13,972 bases of DNA from JBBSZK01 sp964354995 (GTDB lineage Archaea > Nanobdellota > Nanobdellia > Pacearchaeales > GW2011-AR1). A program made the translations under genes and the position numbers. The stretch spans positions 1 to 13,972 of the forward strand of contig CAYHBQ010000020.1 of the NCBI GenBank assembly GCA_964354995.1, in the 5' to 3' direction. Positions 6,462 through 13,923 of this stretch are shown one piece after another. The notes below the pieces were generated by a model that saw nothing but the letters and a program-made list of their open reading frames with translations, was not told where the DNA came from and searched no databases. Every line of letters starts with the position of its first letter. The first letter of the stretch is position 1.

Positions 6462-7187
6462 CTACTTTGCGTATTTCTTAAGTGCATCGCCGTGAAGACG
6501 CACAAGTTTAGGCTCGTGGGTCTTAACGTATGCAACATCAAATCGGTCAACCTCAAAGTTCTTTCCAAGGATTTTCTTAAATATTCCAAGCCCAAACTTA
6601 ATGCCCTCTTCAATGGTCATGGTTTCGTTAAATTCGCTTCGTAATATCTCCTTAATTTGCTCATCGTTCTCACCAATCGCGTTAGCACGATAGGCAAAAT
6701 AGTTGCCTGTAACGTCAGAAGTGTACAAATGGGGTTTCTGTTTGTTAACGCCCGCAAGCATAACGGAAACGCCAAACGGTCGTGAACCTCCATACTGCGT
6801 GAACATCTGCTTCTTATCGGCAATCATACGAATAACGGTCACAGGGTCAACCGGAGCGTCATACGTAACACGATGCTGCTGAGCGAGTACTTGTGCATCA
6901 TCAACGAGCATACGTGCGTCCGATAAGATACCTGCTGCGGCCGCAACAATGTGTTCATCAATTTCAAAAATCTTGTTAGCAGATTCAGGTGCAATAAGCT
7001 TGTCTCGAATACGACGGTCTGCAATCATGATAATGCCATCGCTACACACAAGACCAATACTCGTACTCCCCAGACGGACAGTCTTTTCAGCATATTCGAC
7101 TTGCAATAAATGTCCATCGGGCGAGAACATAGTCGCTGCTCGGTCATAGCCCATAGCTTGGTGCTGCATTTCCATAGGAATTTCCAT
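6462..7187 (-). CDS. psmA: 20S proteasome subunit alpha
   Basis: The alpha subunit builds the outer heptameric rings of the archaeal 20S proteasome and gates substrate entry. It has no active-site Thr. The gate motif YDR is at residues 14-16. Just after it comes the alpha signature (FSPDGHLLQVEYAEKTVRLG, then STSIGL), followed by IMIADRRIRDKL, GILSDARMLVDDAQ and RPFGVSVMLAGV. Length 241 is typical. Met1 is preceded by GAGAGG about 10 nt upstream, supporting that start; Met5 or Met7 would bring the N-terminus closer to characterised family members. The beta subunit and the regulatory ATPase are not in this window. It lies 44 nt after pop5. A weak TTAAATAT element at 7227-7235 could be a promoter. 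Confidence 0.96.
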   Translation of the reverse strand: MEIPMEMQHQAMGYDRAATMFSPDGHLLQVEYAEKTVRLGSTSIGLVCSDGIIMIADRRIRDKLIAPESANKIFEIDEHIVAAAAGILSDARMLVDDAQVLAQQHRVTYDAPVDPVTVIRMIADKKQMFTQYGGSRPFGVSVMLAGVNKQKPHLYTSDVTGNYFAYRANAIGENDEQIKEILRSEFNETMTIEEGIKFGLGIFKKILGKNFEVDRFDVAYVKTHEPKLVRLHGDALKKYAK

Positions 7188-7226
7188 AGTTTCGTTTCCT
7201 CTCTACAACGTCTGTTTACGCGGAGG

Positions 7227-7237
7227 CATATTTAAGG
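7227..7237 (-). promoter_or_regulatory. Weak TATA-like element before psmA
   Basis: The minus strand reads CCTTAAATATG at the end of pop5, about 44 nt before the psmA ATG. A start near 7205 would leave a leader of about 18 nt containing the GAGAGG ribosome site. The match is weaker than the other promoters here, so psmA may simply depend on the htrA-pop5 transcript. Confidence 0.3.
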
Positions 7238-7510
7238 TTTGCGTATGCCGAGTCCCTTCAATGTGCCTGAAACGCGCATGACTTTCAATTCTTCAGGAGC
7301 AAGCGCGAGTGCGGCGCGAATATGAACGAGCTCCTTACGCTCGACGGCCACAACACATTTTTCTTCATGTGCAGGCAGGAAGACAGGAGCAGCACGCGCC
7401 CATCCAAGTATACCCAGATAATCTAAAATTGCTTTTTCAATAGATTCGCGTCTACCTTTTACAAGGAGGTATCGTCGTTTTATTCGCTCAGTCGAAGAAA
7501 AAGCAGCCAT
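7232..7510 (-). CDS. rnp2: RNase P protein component Pop5 (RNP2), short
   Basis: Pop5 is a protein subunit of archaeal RNase P, which matures tRNA 5' ends together with the RNase P RNA and Rpp30. The sequence shows the family start RIKRRYLLVKGRRESIEKAI, the VHIRAALALAP helix and the C-terminal VMRVSGTLKGL. At 92 residues it is shorter than the usual 110-120; the difference appears to lie in a compact middle and short termini. The ATG at 7508-7510 begins only two nt after the htrA stop codon and has no obvious ribosome site, so translation by re-initiation from htrA is likely. Pop5 next to psmA is a known archaeal arrangement. Rpp30 and the RNase P RNA are not seen here. Confidence 0.85.
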   Translation of the reverse strand: MAAFSSTERIKRRYLLVKGRRESIEKAILDYLGILGWARAAPVFLPAHEEKCVVAVERKELVHIRAALALAPEELKVMRVSGTLKGLGIRKP

Positions 7511-7512
7511 TG

Positions 7513-8376
7513 CTATGCCGGAAGGTTGCGCTTGACAAACTCTTCAACGAATTTGCTCTCCAGTGCAAACCCAAGCCCCTCCGCATTTCCTATTTTAAAG
7601 TTATTAACTCCAATCACATTTCCTTCTACATCGAGCAAGGGGCCTCCTGAATTTCCAGGGTTAAGCGTAACGTCCGTTTGGACGTATGCTTTTAGCCCGT
7701 TAGGGCCTTCTCGTTCAATCGCCGATACGATTCCTTCTGTGACGCTAAACGAAAGTCCCAGCGGGTTTCCGATTGCAATTACCTTTTCTCCAATCTGTAC
7801 ATCTCCGGGTGCACTAAACGAAAGAGGCTGGAACAATCCATCTGCCTTCAAAAGTGCAAGATCCGCACCAACATCGCTTGCAACAAGCGCGGCATAATGT
7901 TTAACTCCGTCATAAGTCTGTATCTTAATGAATCGAGCTCCCTGAATAACATGGTAATTGGTCACGAGGTACCCCCGCGCGTCAATCATAAACCCAGTCC
8001 CTGCAGACGTATCCGTGCCTACACTTACAACACTTCGTATGACTTCTTCGATAACCGTAGAAAAATCATCTTGCGATGCACGGAGTATGTTTATTTGGTG
8101 CTCAAAAGTTTGCTGCTGTTCATGTATCTGTGTCTGGAGTTCCGTTCGTTGCAAACTAACCTCGCGTGTCACTTCACGTATCTGGTATTGATTGTCTCGT
8201 CGCACTTCGTCAACCGAATCTCCCAATGAACGCCGCAACTCGAGCTGTGATGCATGCACCTGTGCAAGCTGAGAAGAAAGAGTTATGAACGCAAAAACTT
8301 GTGCGACCATAAGCATGACCACAAATCCATATAAAATGTTTCGATGGCGCTTAAGATGACGGATATGGTGCTTCAC
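7513..8376 (-). CDS. Membrane-anchored HtrA/DegP-like serine protease (S1C) without PDZ
   Basis: This is a trypsin-fold serine protease of the HtrA type, probably facing the cell exterior. A basic N-terminus (MKHHIRHLKRHR) leads into a membrane helix at about residues 14-33. A polar, Gln-rich probable coiled coil follows at about 35-108, then the protease domain. The catalytic triad is His142 (VTNYHVIQGA), Asp172 (GADLALLKAD) and Ser243 (LNPGNSGGPLLD), all intact. The chain ends at 287 residues, right after the protease domain, so the PDZ domain common in DegP/DegS is absent. The coiled coil may drive oligomerisation. It is the first gene of the leftward cluster, with a leaderless-type promoter, and pop5 follows after two nt. 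Confidence 0.92.
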   Translation of the reverse strand: MKHHIRHLKRHRNILYGFVVMLMVAQVFAFITLSSQLAQVHASQLELRRSLGDSVDEVRRDNQYQIREVTREVSLQRTELQTQIHEQQQTFEHQINILRASQDDFSTVIEEVIRSVVSVGTDTSAGTGFMIDARGYLVTNYHVIQGARFIKIQTYDGVKHYAALVASDVGADLALLKADGLFQPLSFSAPGDVQIGEKVIAIGNPLGLSFSVTEGIVSAIEREGPNGLKAYVQTDVTLNPGNSGGPLLDVEGNVIGVNNFKIGNAEGLGFALESKFVEEFVKRNLPA

Positions 8377-8395
8377 AAAAAATCGACGTGAACAC

Positions 8396-8411
8396 GATAT
8401 AAATAGTTTGC
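8396..8411 (-). promoter_or_regulatory. BRE/TATA promoter of the leftward cluster (htrA)
   Basis: GCAAAC (BRE-like) precedes TATTTATATC on the minus strand. The TATA centre is 24.5 nt from the htrA ATG, predicting a leaderless mRNA. It stands back to back with the RNase J promoter at 8412-8427, so binding of transcription factors at one may affect the other. Confidence 0.65.
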
Positions 8412-8427
8412 TGAAAAGTATATAAAC
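8412..8427 (+). promoter_or_regulatory. BRE/TATA promoter of the rightward cluster (RNase J)
   Basis: TGAAAAG is followed by TATATAAAC on the plus strand. The TATATAAA centre is 25.5 nt before the ATG at 8448-8450, predicting a leaderless mRNA for RNase J. It is among the best box A matches in the window and abuts the divergent htrA promoter with almost no spacer. Confidence 0.7.
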
Positions 8428-8447
8428 TAACTGCCGTTTTTGAGTCT

Positions 8448-9791
8448 ATGCTTGCGATTCATACGATTGGAGGATATAACGAGGTGGGGAAGAACATGAC
8501 TGCCCTCGAAGTGGATGATGATGTCATTCTCTTTGACGCGGGGCTGTATCTTCCCGCAATTGTAGGCGTTGCTGAGCAGGAAAAAGTGCCTACCGAGAGA
8601 GGTATGCGTGCGCTCGAAGCACTTCCCGATGATTTATATTTAGACAGACACGATCTGCGCAAAAAAGTTATTGCTCTTGTAGTTTCACATGCCCACCTCG
8701 ACCACGTAGGAGGTGTACAGTATGTTGCACACAGATATAACGCGCCGGTAGCTGCAACTCCGTTCACGATTCAGGTGCTAAAGACACTGATTGAAGATAA
8801 TAGCCACCAACCCTTCAAAAATAAACTTCTCCCCATTAAACCAAACGGATTCTTTATGGCAAAAGGAAAAAAGCGAAGCTACAAGATTGAGTTCATCAAT
8901 ATGACTCATTCAACTATTGAGTCGACTATGATTGCAGTCCACACACCGTATGGTGTTGTTTTATACGCAAACGACTACAAGTTTGATAATACGCCCGTAT
9001 TTGGCGACCCTCCTAATTATCGACGGCTAAAAGAGCTTGCAAAAGAAGGCATTAAAGCGCTCATCGTTGATTGCTTGTATGCACCGGATGACAGGAAAAC
9101 CCCTTCTGAAAAGGTTGCGCGCGGACTACTTGAAGACGTATTTTTCACCACTGATAATAGAAAGGCAGGGATAGTAGTGACTACCTTCTCCTCGCATATC
9201 GCGCGACTTAAAACTATTTCAGAGTTTGGGCGCAGACTCAATCGAGAAGTAATCTTCCTTGGGCGAAGTCTAAACAAATATGTGGGTGCGGCAACCGCCG
9301 TAGGAAAAGCCCCCTTCAGGTCCCAGATACATCTGCTTGCATATCGAAAGCAAATCGATCGAACGCTGAAACGAATCGCCAAAGAAAAGGAAAAATATGT
9401 TATTGTATGTACGGGGCATCAAGGGGAGCCGGGCTCAATTCTTGACCGCATTTCTCGTCAAGAACTGCATTATCCGCTCACACCTAATGACCACATTATA
9501 TTTTCTTCAAAAACAATTCCCTCTCCGATTAACGAACTTAATCGTTCGCAACTTGAAAAAAGGCTTCGTAAATATAAGGTGCGTATCTTTGACAATGTGC
9601 ACGTTTCAGGACACGGAGGTAGGGAAGACTTGCGAGACTTGCTCAAATTAACAGATCCTGAACATGTCATTCCTTCTCACGGCGATTATCCCAAGTTAAA
9701 GGCAGGTTTAGATTTAGCGGTCGAGATGGGATATAAAAAGGACGTTAACGTGCATATTACAACGAATGGACAACGACTTAACCTCCCATGA
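8448..9791 (+). CDS. rnj: Archaeal RNase J (beta-CASP metallo-beta-lactamase ribonuclease)
   Basis: aRNase J is a zinc-dependent 5'-3' exoribonuclease of the metallo-beta-lactamase/beta-CASP family. The metal motif HAHLDH is at residues 81-86. Further ligands are His154 (MTHST), Asp176 in ANDYKFD, and the late histidines in HVSGHGGREDL and IPSHGD. The beta-CASP part includes VIVCTGHQGEPGS and the DHIIFSSKTIPSP motif. Length 447 matches archaeal members, which lack the bacterial C-terminal domain. The absence of an N-terminal KH region separates it from aCPSF1 and aCPSF2. It faces the exosome cluster across the divergent promoter, so the two directions of RNA decay are encoded side by side. 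Its stop overlaps the next start as ATGA. Confidence 0.95.
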   Translation: MLAIHTIGGYNEVGKNMTALEVDDDVILFDAGLYLPAIVGVAEQEKVPTERGMRALEALPDDLYLDRHDLRKKVIALVVSHAHLDHVGGVQYVAHRYNAPVAATPFTIQVLKTLIEDNSHQPFKNKLLPIKPNGFFMAKGKKRSYKIEFINMTHSTIESTMIAVHTPYGVVLYANDYKFDNTPVFGDPPNYRRLKELAKEGIKALIVDCLYAPDDRKTPSEKVARGLLEDVFFTTDNRKAGIVVTTFSSHIARLKTISEFGRRLNREVIFLGRSLNKYVGAATAVGKAPFRSQIHLLAYRKQIDRTLKRIAKEKEKYVIVCTGHQGEPGSILDRISRQELHYPLTPNDHIIFSSKTIPSPINELNRSQLEKRLRKYKVRIFDNVHVSGHGGREDLRDLLKLTDPEHVIPSHGDYPKLKAGLDLAVEMGYKKDVNVHITTNGQRLNLP

Positions 9792-10180
9792 GAGATGATA
9801 TTTTTGGCGGACTGCGAAATGCGCTCGAGCACGGTGCAACGCTCGAACAAGCGATTAGGAGCTTTGTAAACGCAGGCTATCATGAAGCAGAAGTGCGCGA
9901 AGTGGCGCAAACGCTCCAAGGAGGTACAGCCGCACTCGTCGCTCAGCAAGTTCGACAAAGTTCACCTGTTGCGACACTTCCTCAACGTCAAATCCAGCCC
10001 TTGCGACAATCACAAGAGGCGACTATGCGAACTAGTTTCGAAGTTCGTCGTCAGCGCACGCGCCCGAGTTTGCTCATTATTATTCTGTCTTTCATTCTTT
10101 TGCTTTCAGTTACAGGATTCATCCTCTCACTTCTATTTAGAAAAGAAATTGCAGACGCACTCGCAACTCTATTGGCATAA
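9788..10180 (+). CDS. Small single-TM protein with N-terminal helical domain, unknown function
   Basis: I do not recognise a named family. Residues 1-46 (MRDDIFGGLRNALEHGATLE and on, through AIRSFVNAGYHEAEVREVAQ) look like a compact three-helix, UBA-like domain. A Gln/Arg/Pro-rich flexible linker spans about 47-92. One membrane helix lies at about 94-117 (PSLLIIILSFILLLSVTGFI), with a short tail after it. The charged RRQRTR just before the helix suggests the N-terminal domain is cytosolic. Similar short proteins with an N-terminal NAGY-type helix motif and a C-terminal anchor are, to my recollection, common in DPANN genomes, but I cannot confirm this. The gene overlaps rnj (ATGA) and the methyltransferase (TAATG), so it is co-translated with them. 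Confidence 0.8.
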   Translation: MRDDIFGGLRNALEHGATLEQAIRSFVNAGYHEAEVREVAQTLQGGTAALVAQQVRQSSPVATLPQRQIQPLRQSQEATMRTSFEVRRQRTRPSLLIIILSFILLLSVTGFILSLLFRKEIADALATLLA

Positions 10181-10716
10181 TGATATATAACCCTGCAGAA
10201 GATTCAGAACTTCTTGCGAAGCATATTCCTCGTTATGTAAAAGGAAAATCTTTTCTCGATATGGGTACGGGTTCAGGAATACAAGCAGAGTGTGCCAGAA
10301 AAGCAGGAGCCGCATCAATCCTTGCAACCGATATCGATGAGGAGGTTCTCGTTCACGTACAAAAAAAAGGGTTTTCGGTGTGCAAATCAAATGTATTTTC
10401 CACAATCAAGGGTATTTTTGAAGTGATAGCGTTTAATCCGCCCTACCTTCCTCGGGACGTCCGTGAAGACGCATTAAGTCGACGTGTAACCACGGGAGGG
10501 CCCAAAGGAGATGAGATTACCCTGAAGTTCATCAAGGGGCTGTCTCGTCATCTTGCCCCCAAGGGGGTGGCGCTCCTCATTGTTTCTTCACTTACTCCCC
10601 ACGACCGCATAGAAAAAGTATTGCGTGCGCATCACTTTGTTAAAAAAGTGCTCGAAAAGCAATCGTTTTTTATGGAAACACTTGAGCTCTGGGAATTAAA
10701 AAGAAGGTCACAATAA
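10180..10716 (+). CDS. HemK2/PrmC-type class I methyltransferase
   Basis: This is an AdoMet-dependent methyltransferase of the HemK/PrmC group. In archaea and eukaryotes the HemK2 (Mtq2) branch methylates the Gln of the GGQ motif in release factor aRF1/eRF1, with Trm112 as partner. The start YNPAEDSELL fits the family's Y-x-P-x-EDS motif. The AdoMet-binding loop DMGTGSG is at residues 27-33, the acidic ATDID at about 49-53, and the signature NPPYLP at 86-91. TTGGPKGDE follows at about 104-112. Length 178 fits HemK2, which lacks the N-terminal domain of bacterial PrmC. The ATG overlaps the previous stop (TAATG). A TATA box lies immediately after its stop codon, so mre11 can be transcribed separately. 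Confidence 0.9.
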   Translation: MIYNPAEDSELLAKHIPRYVKGKSFLDMGTGSGIQAECARKAGAASILATDIDEEVLVHVQKKGFSVCKSNVFSTIKGIFEVIAFNPPYLPRDVREDALSRRVTTGGPKGDEITLKFIKGLSRHLAPKGVALLIVSSLTPHDRIEKVLRAHHFVKKVLEKQSFFMETLELWELKRRSQ

Positions 10717-10718
10717 TC

Positions 10719-10730
10719 TATTTATAACGT
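10719..10730 (+). promoter_or_regulatory. TATA promoter of mre11-rad50
   Basis: TATTTATAAC directly follows the methyltransferase stop codon. With this genome's spacing of about 25 nt, transcription would start at about 10748-10750, some 20 nt before the mre11 ATG. That leaves a short leader that holds a strong ribosome site. Confidence 0.55.
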
Positions 10731-10747
10731 GTGTTCGGCGTCCTTCT

Positions 10748-10771
10748 ATGAACCAAAGGAGGCGTACATGA
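10748..10771 (+). promoter_or_regulatory. Ribosome-binding site of mre11 inside a possible seven-codon leader ORF
   Basis: The leader contains AAAGGAGGCG six to seven nt before the mre11 ATG, the clearest Shine-Dalgarno sequence in the window, and it fixes the start at 10768. The predicted transcript start coincides with another ATG at 10748, which opens a tiny frame MNQRRRT. Its TGA overlaps the mre11 ATG as ATGA, and its two AGG codons are part of the Shine-Dalgarno. It may be chance or a coupling or regulatory leader peptide. Confidence 0.45.
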
Positions 10772-11916
10772 AATTTGCTCACACAGGAGACTGTCATTTA
10801 GGGGGCTGGCGCCAACCCGAAATGATTGAGCTCAATCTAAAGAGTTTATCTTTGTTTGTAGACTCCTGCCTCAAAGAAAAAGTTGATTTTGTACTTATTG
10901 CAGGAGACTTTTTCGATTCAGCCTATCCCCCTATCGACGCAATCAAGACCGCCTTCGACCAATTACGACGGCTCAAAGAAGCACAAGTGCCCGTCTTTAT
11001 TATCGCTGGAAGCCACGACTATTCGGCCTCAGGGAAGTCGTTTATCGATGTACTCGAGAAAGCAGATTTCGTTAGGAACGCCTCTCGACCCGAGCTCCGT
11101 GAGAACCTTATCTATCTTTCTCCCCTCATATACAAAGGTGTTGCGATTTACGGATATCCGGGAAAACGGTCTGCGCTCGAAGTGGAAGACATTAAACGAA
11201 TCAAACTTCACGAATCTCCTGGAATGTATACTATTCTTATGTTGCATACAGCTTTGCGAGATGCGGTAGGCAACCTCCCAATTCCTGCCGTTGACCAGGA
11301 TAAGCTTCCTCGAGTGAATTACCTCGCACTCGCTCATTTACACGTGAAATACGAAAAAAATGGCCGAGTGTACTGTGGTCCTCTCTTTCCTAACAGCGTT
11401 GCGGAACTCGAAGAGTTGGGAGGAGGCTCGTTTTACATTGTCGATACGAATGGTAAGACGGAACGTCGCGAACTCAATCTTAAATCAGTCATTACGATTG
11501 ATTTACCGATTACAGACACTACGCGCCTCATAGACGAAGCACAAACGCTCTTTGAAAAACAAAACCTAAATGATTCGATAGTCATTCTGCGCCTCAAGGG
11601 TATTTTTGAGAATGGTTTGCCTGCCAGCGTCCGCCTTATCGAACTCGAGCAAATGGCAAAGAAAAAAGGCGCTTATGCAGTACTTAAGAATACGTCCGGC
11701 ATTAAAGGGGCAGAAGGCTCGTTTCTCTTCGCATCTCCCGGAGAAGAACTCGAGGAGACCATTATAAAACGATTCAAAGAAGAGCACGATTCAGAACTTA
11801 ATCGACTTATTGAACCTCTCTTGCATACGCTTGAATCTGAGAAAAAAGAAGAAGAAAAATCTGCTCTTTTCGAGGAACGACTTTATGAAGACTTCAGAAA
11901 GGCGGTGCACGTATGA
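10768..11916 (+). CDS. mre11: DNA double-strand break repair nuclease Mre11
   Basis: Mre11 is a manganese-dependent nuclease that processes DNA ends with Rad50, usually followed in archaea by HerA and NurA action. From the ATG at 10768 (382 residues) the motifs fall as in characterised archaeal Mre11: Asp8 and His10 in HTGDCHLGG, Asp47 in AGDFFDSA, His83 in GSHDYS, His160 in MLHTALRD, and His190/His192 in LAHLH. Two positions differ from the Pyrococcus enzyme. The Asn of GNHD is Ser82, and the His after GDLF is Asp50, as in bacterial SbcD. An in-frame GTG at 10729 would add 13 residues lacking family similarity and is rejected because of the strong ribosome site at 10757-10763. rad50 follows with an ATGA overlap. 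Confidence 0.94.
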   Translation: MKFAHTGDCHLGGWRQPEMIELNLKSLSLFVDSCLKEKVDFVLIAGDFFDSAYPPIDAIKTAFDQLRRLKEAQVPVFIIAGSHDYSASGKSFIDVLEKADFVRNASRPELRENLIYLSPLIYKGVAIYGYPGKRSALEVEDIKRIKLHESPGMYTILMLHTALRDAVGNLPIPAVDQDKLPRVNYLALAHLHVKYEKNGRVYCGPLFPNSVAELEELGGGSFYIVDTNGKTERRELNLKSVITIDLPITDTTRLIDEAQTLFEKQNLNDSIVILRLKGIFENGLPASVRLIELEQMAKKKGAYAVLKNTSGIKGAEGSFLFASPGEELEETIIKRFKEEHDSELNRLIEPLLHTLESEKKEEEKSALFEERLYEDFRKAVHV

Positions 11917-13922
11917 AACTAGTAAGGCTCGCATTGAGCAATATACGAAGTTATCGATATCAGGAAATAGAATTTCCCGAAGGAGCCACATTGCTTGCAG
12001 GAGATGTGGGGTCAGGAAAAACAACACTGTTGCTTGCGGTGGAATATGCTCTTTTCGGATTGCAACCAGGACAACGCGGGACTTCACTGCTTGCAAATGG
12101 CGAAGATGAGGGAAAAATAATCCTTGAACTTGAAATAGAGGGGAAGCGCATTGAAATAGAACGTGTTCTAAGGAGGACATCGAAAGGAGTTTCCCAAGAA
12201 GAATGTGCACTCGTTGTGAACGGAGAAAGAAGTGAGATGGCAGTGACGGAACTAAAAACGAGAATACTTGACTTGCTCAAGTATCCCTCTGAGTTTGTAA
12301 AAAAAACAAACGTATTGTACAAGTATACGGTCTATTCTCCTCAGGAAGAGATGAAATCAATAATTCTTGAGGAAAGTGAAGCGAGACTTAATCTTTTAAG
12401 AACAATCTTCGGTGTAGAAAAATACCGGAGGATAAAAGAAAACTCGGCGCTCATTACAATACGTCTTCGCGAGCAGGGGCGTATTTTACAGGCGCAAGTA
12501 AAAGGTCTCGAGTCGTACGAAGAAAAGATAAGAACGCTCTCAAGTGCCCTTGAAGCTGCAGATTCTGAACTCACCACGAAAGAGAAGGAGATTTTTGCAA
12601 AAAAACAAATCAGGAAGAAAGTTGAGCAGGAACTTACCGAGTTAAAAGAAAAAATAGCAGAATCACTTAATCTCGAAAAAGAGCTTGAAAAAGCAAACGT
12701 TCAACACAGCAATAAGCGAGTTGCGCTCTCCGACGCGGAAACCGAACTAGAAAAATCGCGGACCCTCATAAAAAATACGGGGCAAACGTTTGATGAATCA
12801 GAGTATAAGCAAACATTGAGTGGAATCGCATCACAGAAAAACATTCTCGGAGCGTTACAAAAAGAAATTATAGAGATATCAAGCAATCTGAAATCCATCG
12901 AAAGCAGAAAAATCGATGAACTCCAAAAGAAGAATCGCATATTCAAAATAGATATGTGCCCCACATGTCTTCAAGATGTCTCCAATACGCATAAGCTAAA
13001 TATTCTTAATGAAACAGAATCTCGTATAACCTCTTGGGAAAAAGAGAAAACTATTTTAGAAATAGCGCTCTCAGAAAAGTCTCGTTTGATCGGACTCGCA
13101 CAAGAAAAAACAGTTACGCTCGAATCGACAAAGGCCTCGCTTGACATTTTACGCGCTCGAATCGACGCGCTCACCCATACGAAGAAGCGAGTGGATGAAC
13201 TTGAAAAGGTAGTCCTTTCATTAAAGAAAGATATTGCATTTCTTGAAGAACATATGACGGGGATAAAACAGGCTCTTCTAGAGTACGCAAAGTTCAAGAC
13301 GCGGGTCTCACTCAAGGAAGCAGAGGTCAGGAAGGCCTTTGGAGATGAAAAATCAAGTGAAATCCAGCACGCAGAAAAGAAAAAAGATCACGAGTTCCTC
13401 GTTCGTGAAAAAGAACGCCTTAAACGAGAGCTACAGGAAAAACGGGCTATCCAACAAAGAGCAGTTGAAATAGAGAAACTGGAAACATGGATTGCAGGAC
13501 CATTCACAGAGCTCATTTCGCTCATTGAACGAAACGTGCTTATACGCGTGCGGGAAGAATTCTCAAAACGGTTCAACAAATGGTTTGGTTTGCTCACGAC
13601 CGATGCATTTAGTGTGCAACTCGATGAAACATTCACTCCGATTATTCTCCAAAAGGACTTCGAACTTGATTATTCTTTCTTGTCGGGAGGGGAGCGGACT
13701 GCGGTCGCACTCGCATACCGTCTCGCGTTGAATCAGATACTCAACTCGATTCACAGCAACATAAAGACGCGAGACCTTATCATCCTCGATGAGCCGACCG
13801 ATGGGTTCTCGGAACAACAACTTGACAAGGTACGAGATATTTTGAAGGAAATTAAGGTAACGCAGCTGATAATTGTGAGCCACGAGCCGAAGATGGAGAG
13901 CTTTGTGGACAACGTGATTCGC
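11913..13922 (+). CDS. rad50: DNA repair ATPase Rad50, C-terminus truncated by contig end
   Basis: Rad50 is an SMC-like ATPase that partners Mre11 in sensing and tethering DNA ends. Walker A is GDVGSGKT at residues 30-37. The Q-loop is near YTVYSPQEEM (about 140-149). Two coiled-coil arms flank the zinc hook CPTC at 349-352. The ABC signature is LSGGE at 590-594, Walker B is LIILDEPTDGF with Asp626/Glu627, and the H-loop His is 657 in VSHE. Genomic sequence ends at Arg670. The following seven codons read from sequencing adapter and must be discarded. Probably only 10-20 residues are missing. Without them the protein is about 670 residues, well below the ~880 of Pyrococcus Rad50, so its coiled-coil arms are short. 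It overlaps mre11 by ATGA. Confidence 0.95.
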
Positions 13923-13923
13923 C

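Noticed and set aside
8459..9382. Open minus-strand frames antisense to RNase J
   Set aside because: They mirror the codon pattern of rnj, lack ribosome sites or promoters and show no recognisable domain.
10729..10767. Upstream GTG start for mre11 adding 13 residues
   Set aside because: The extension has no family similarity, overlaps the TATA-proximal leader, and the ATG at 10768 has a strong ribosome site and puts Asp8 and His10 at family positions.
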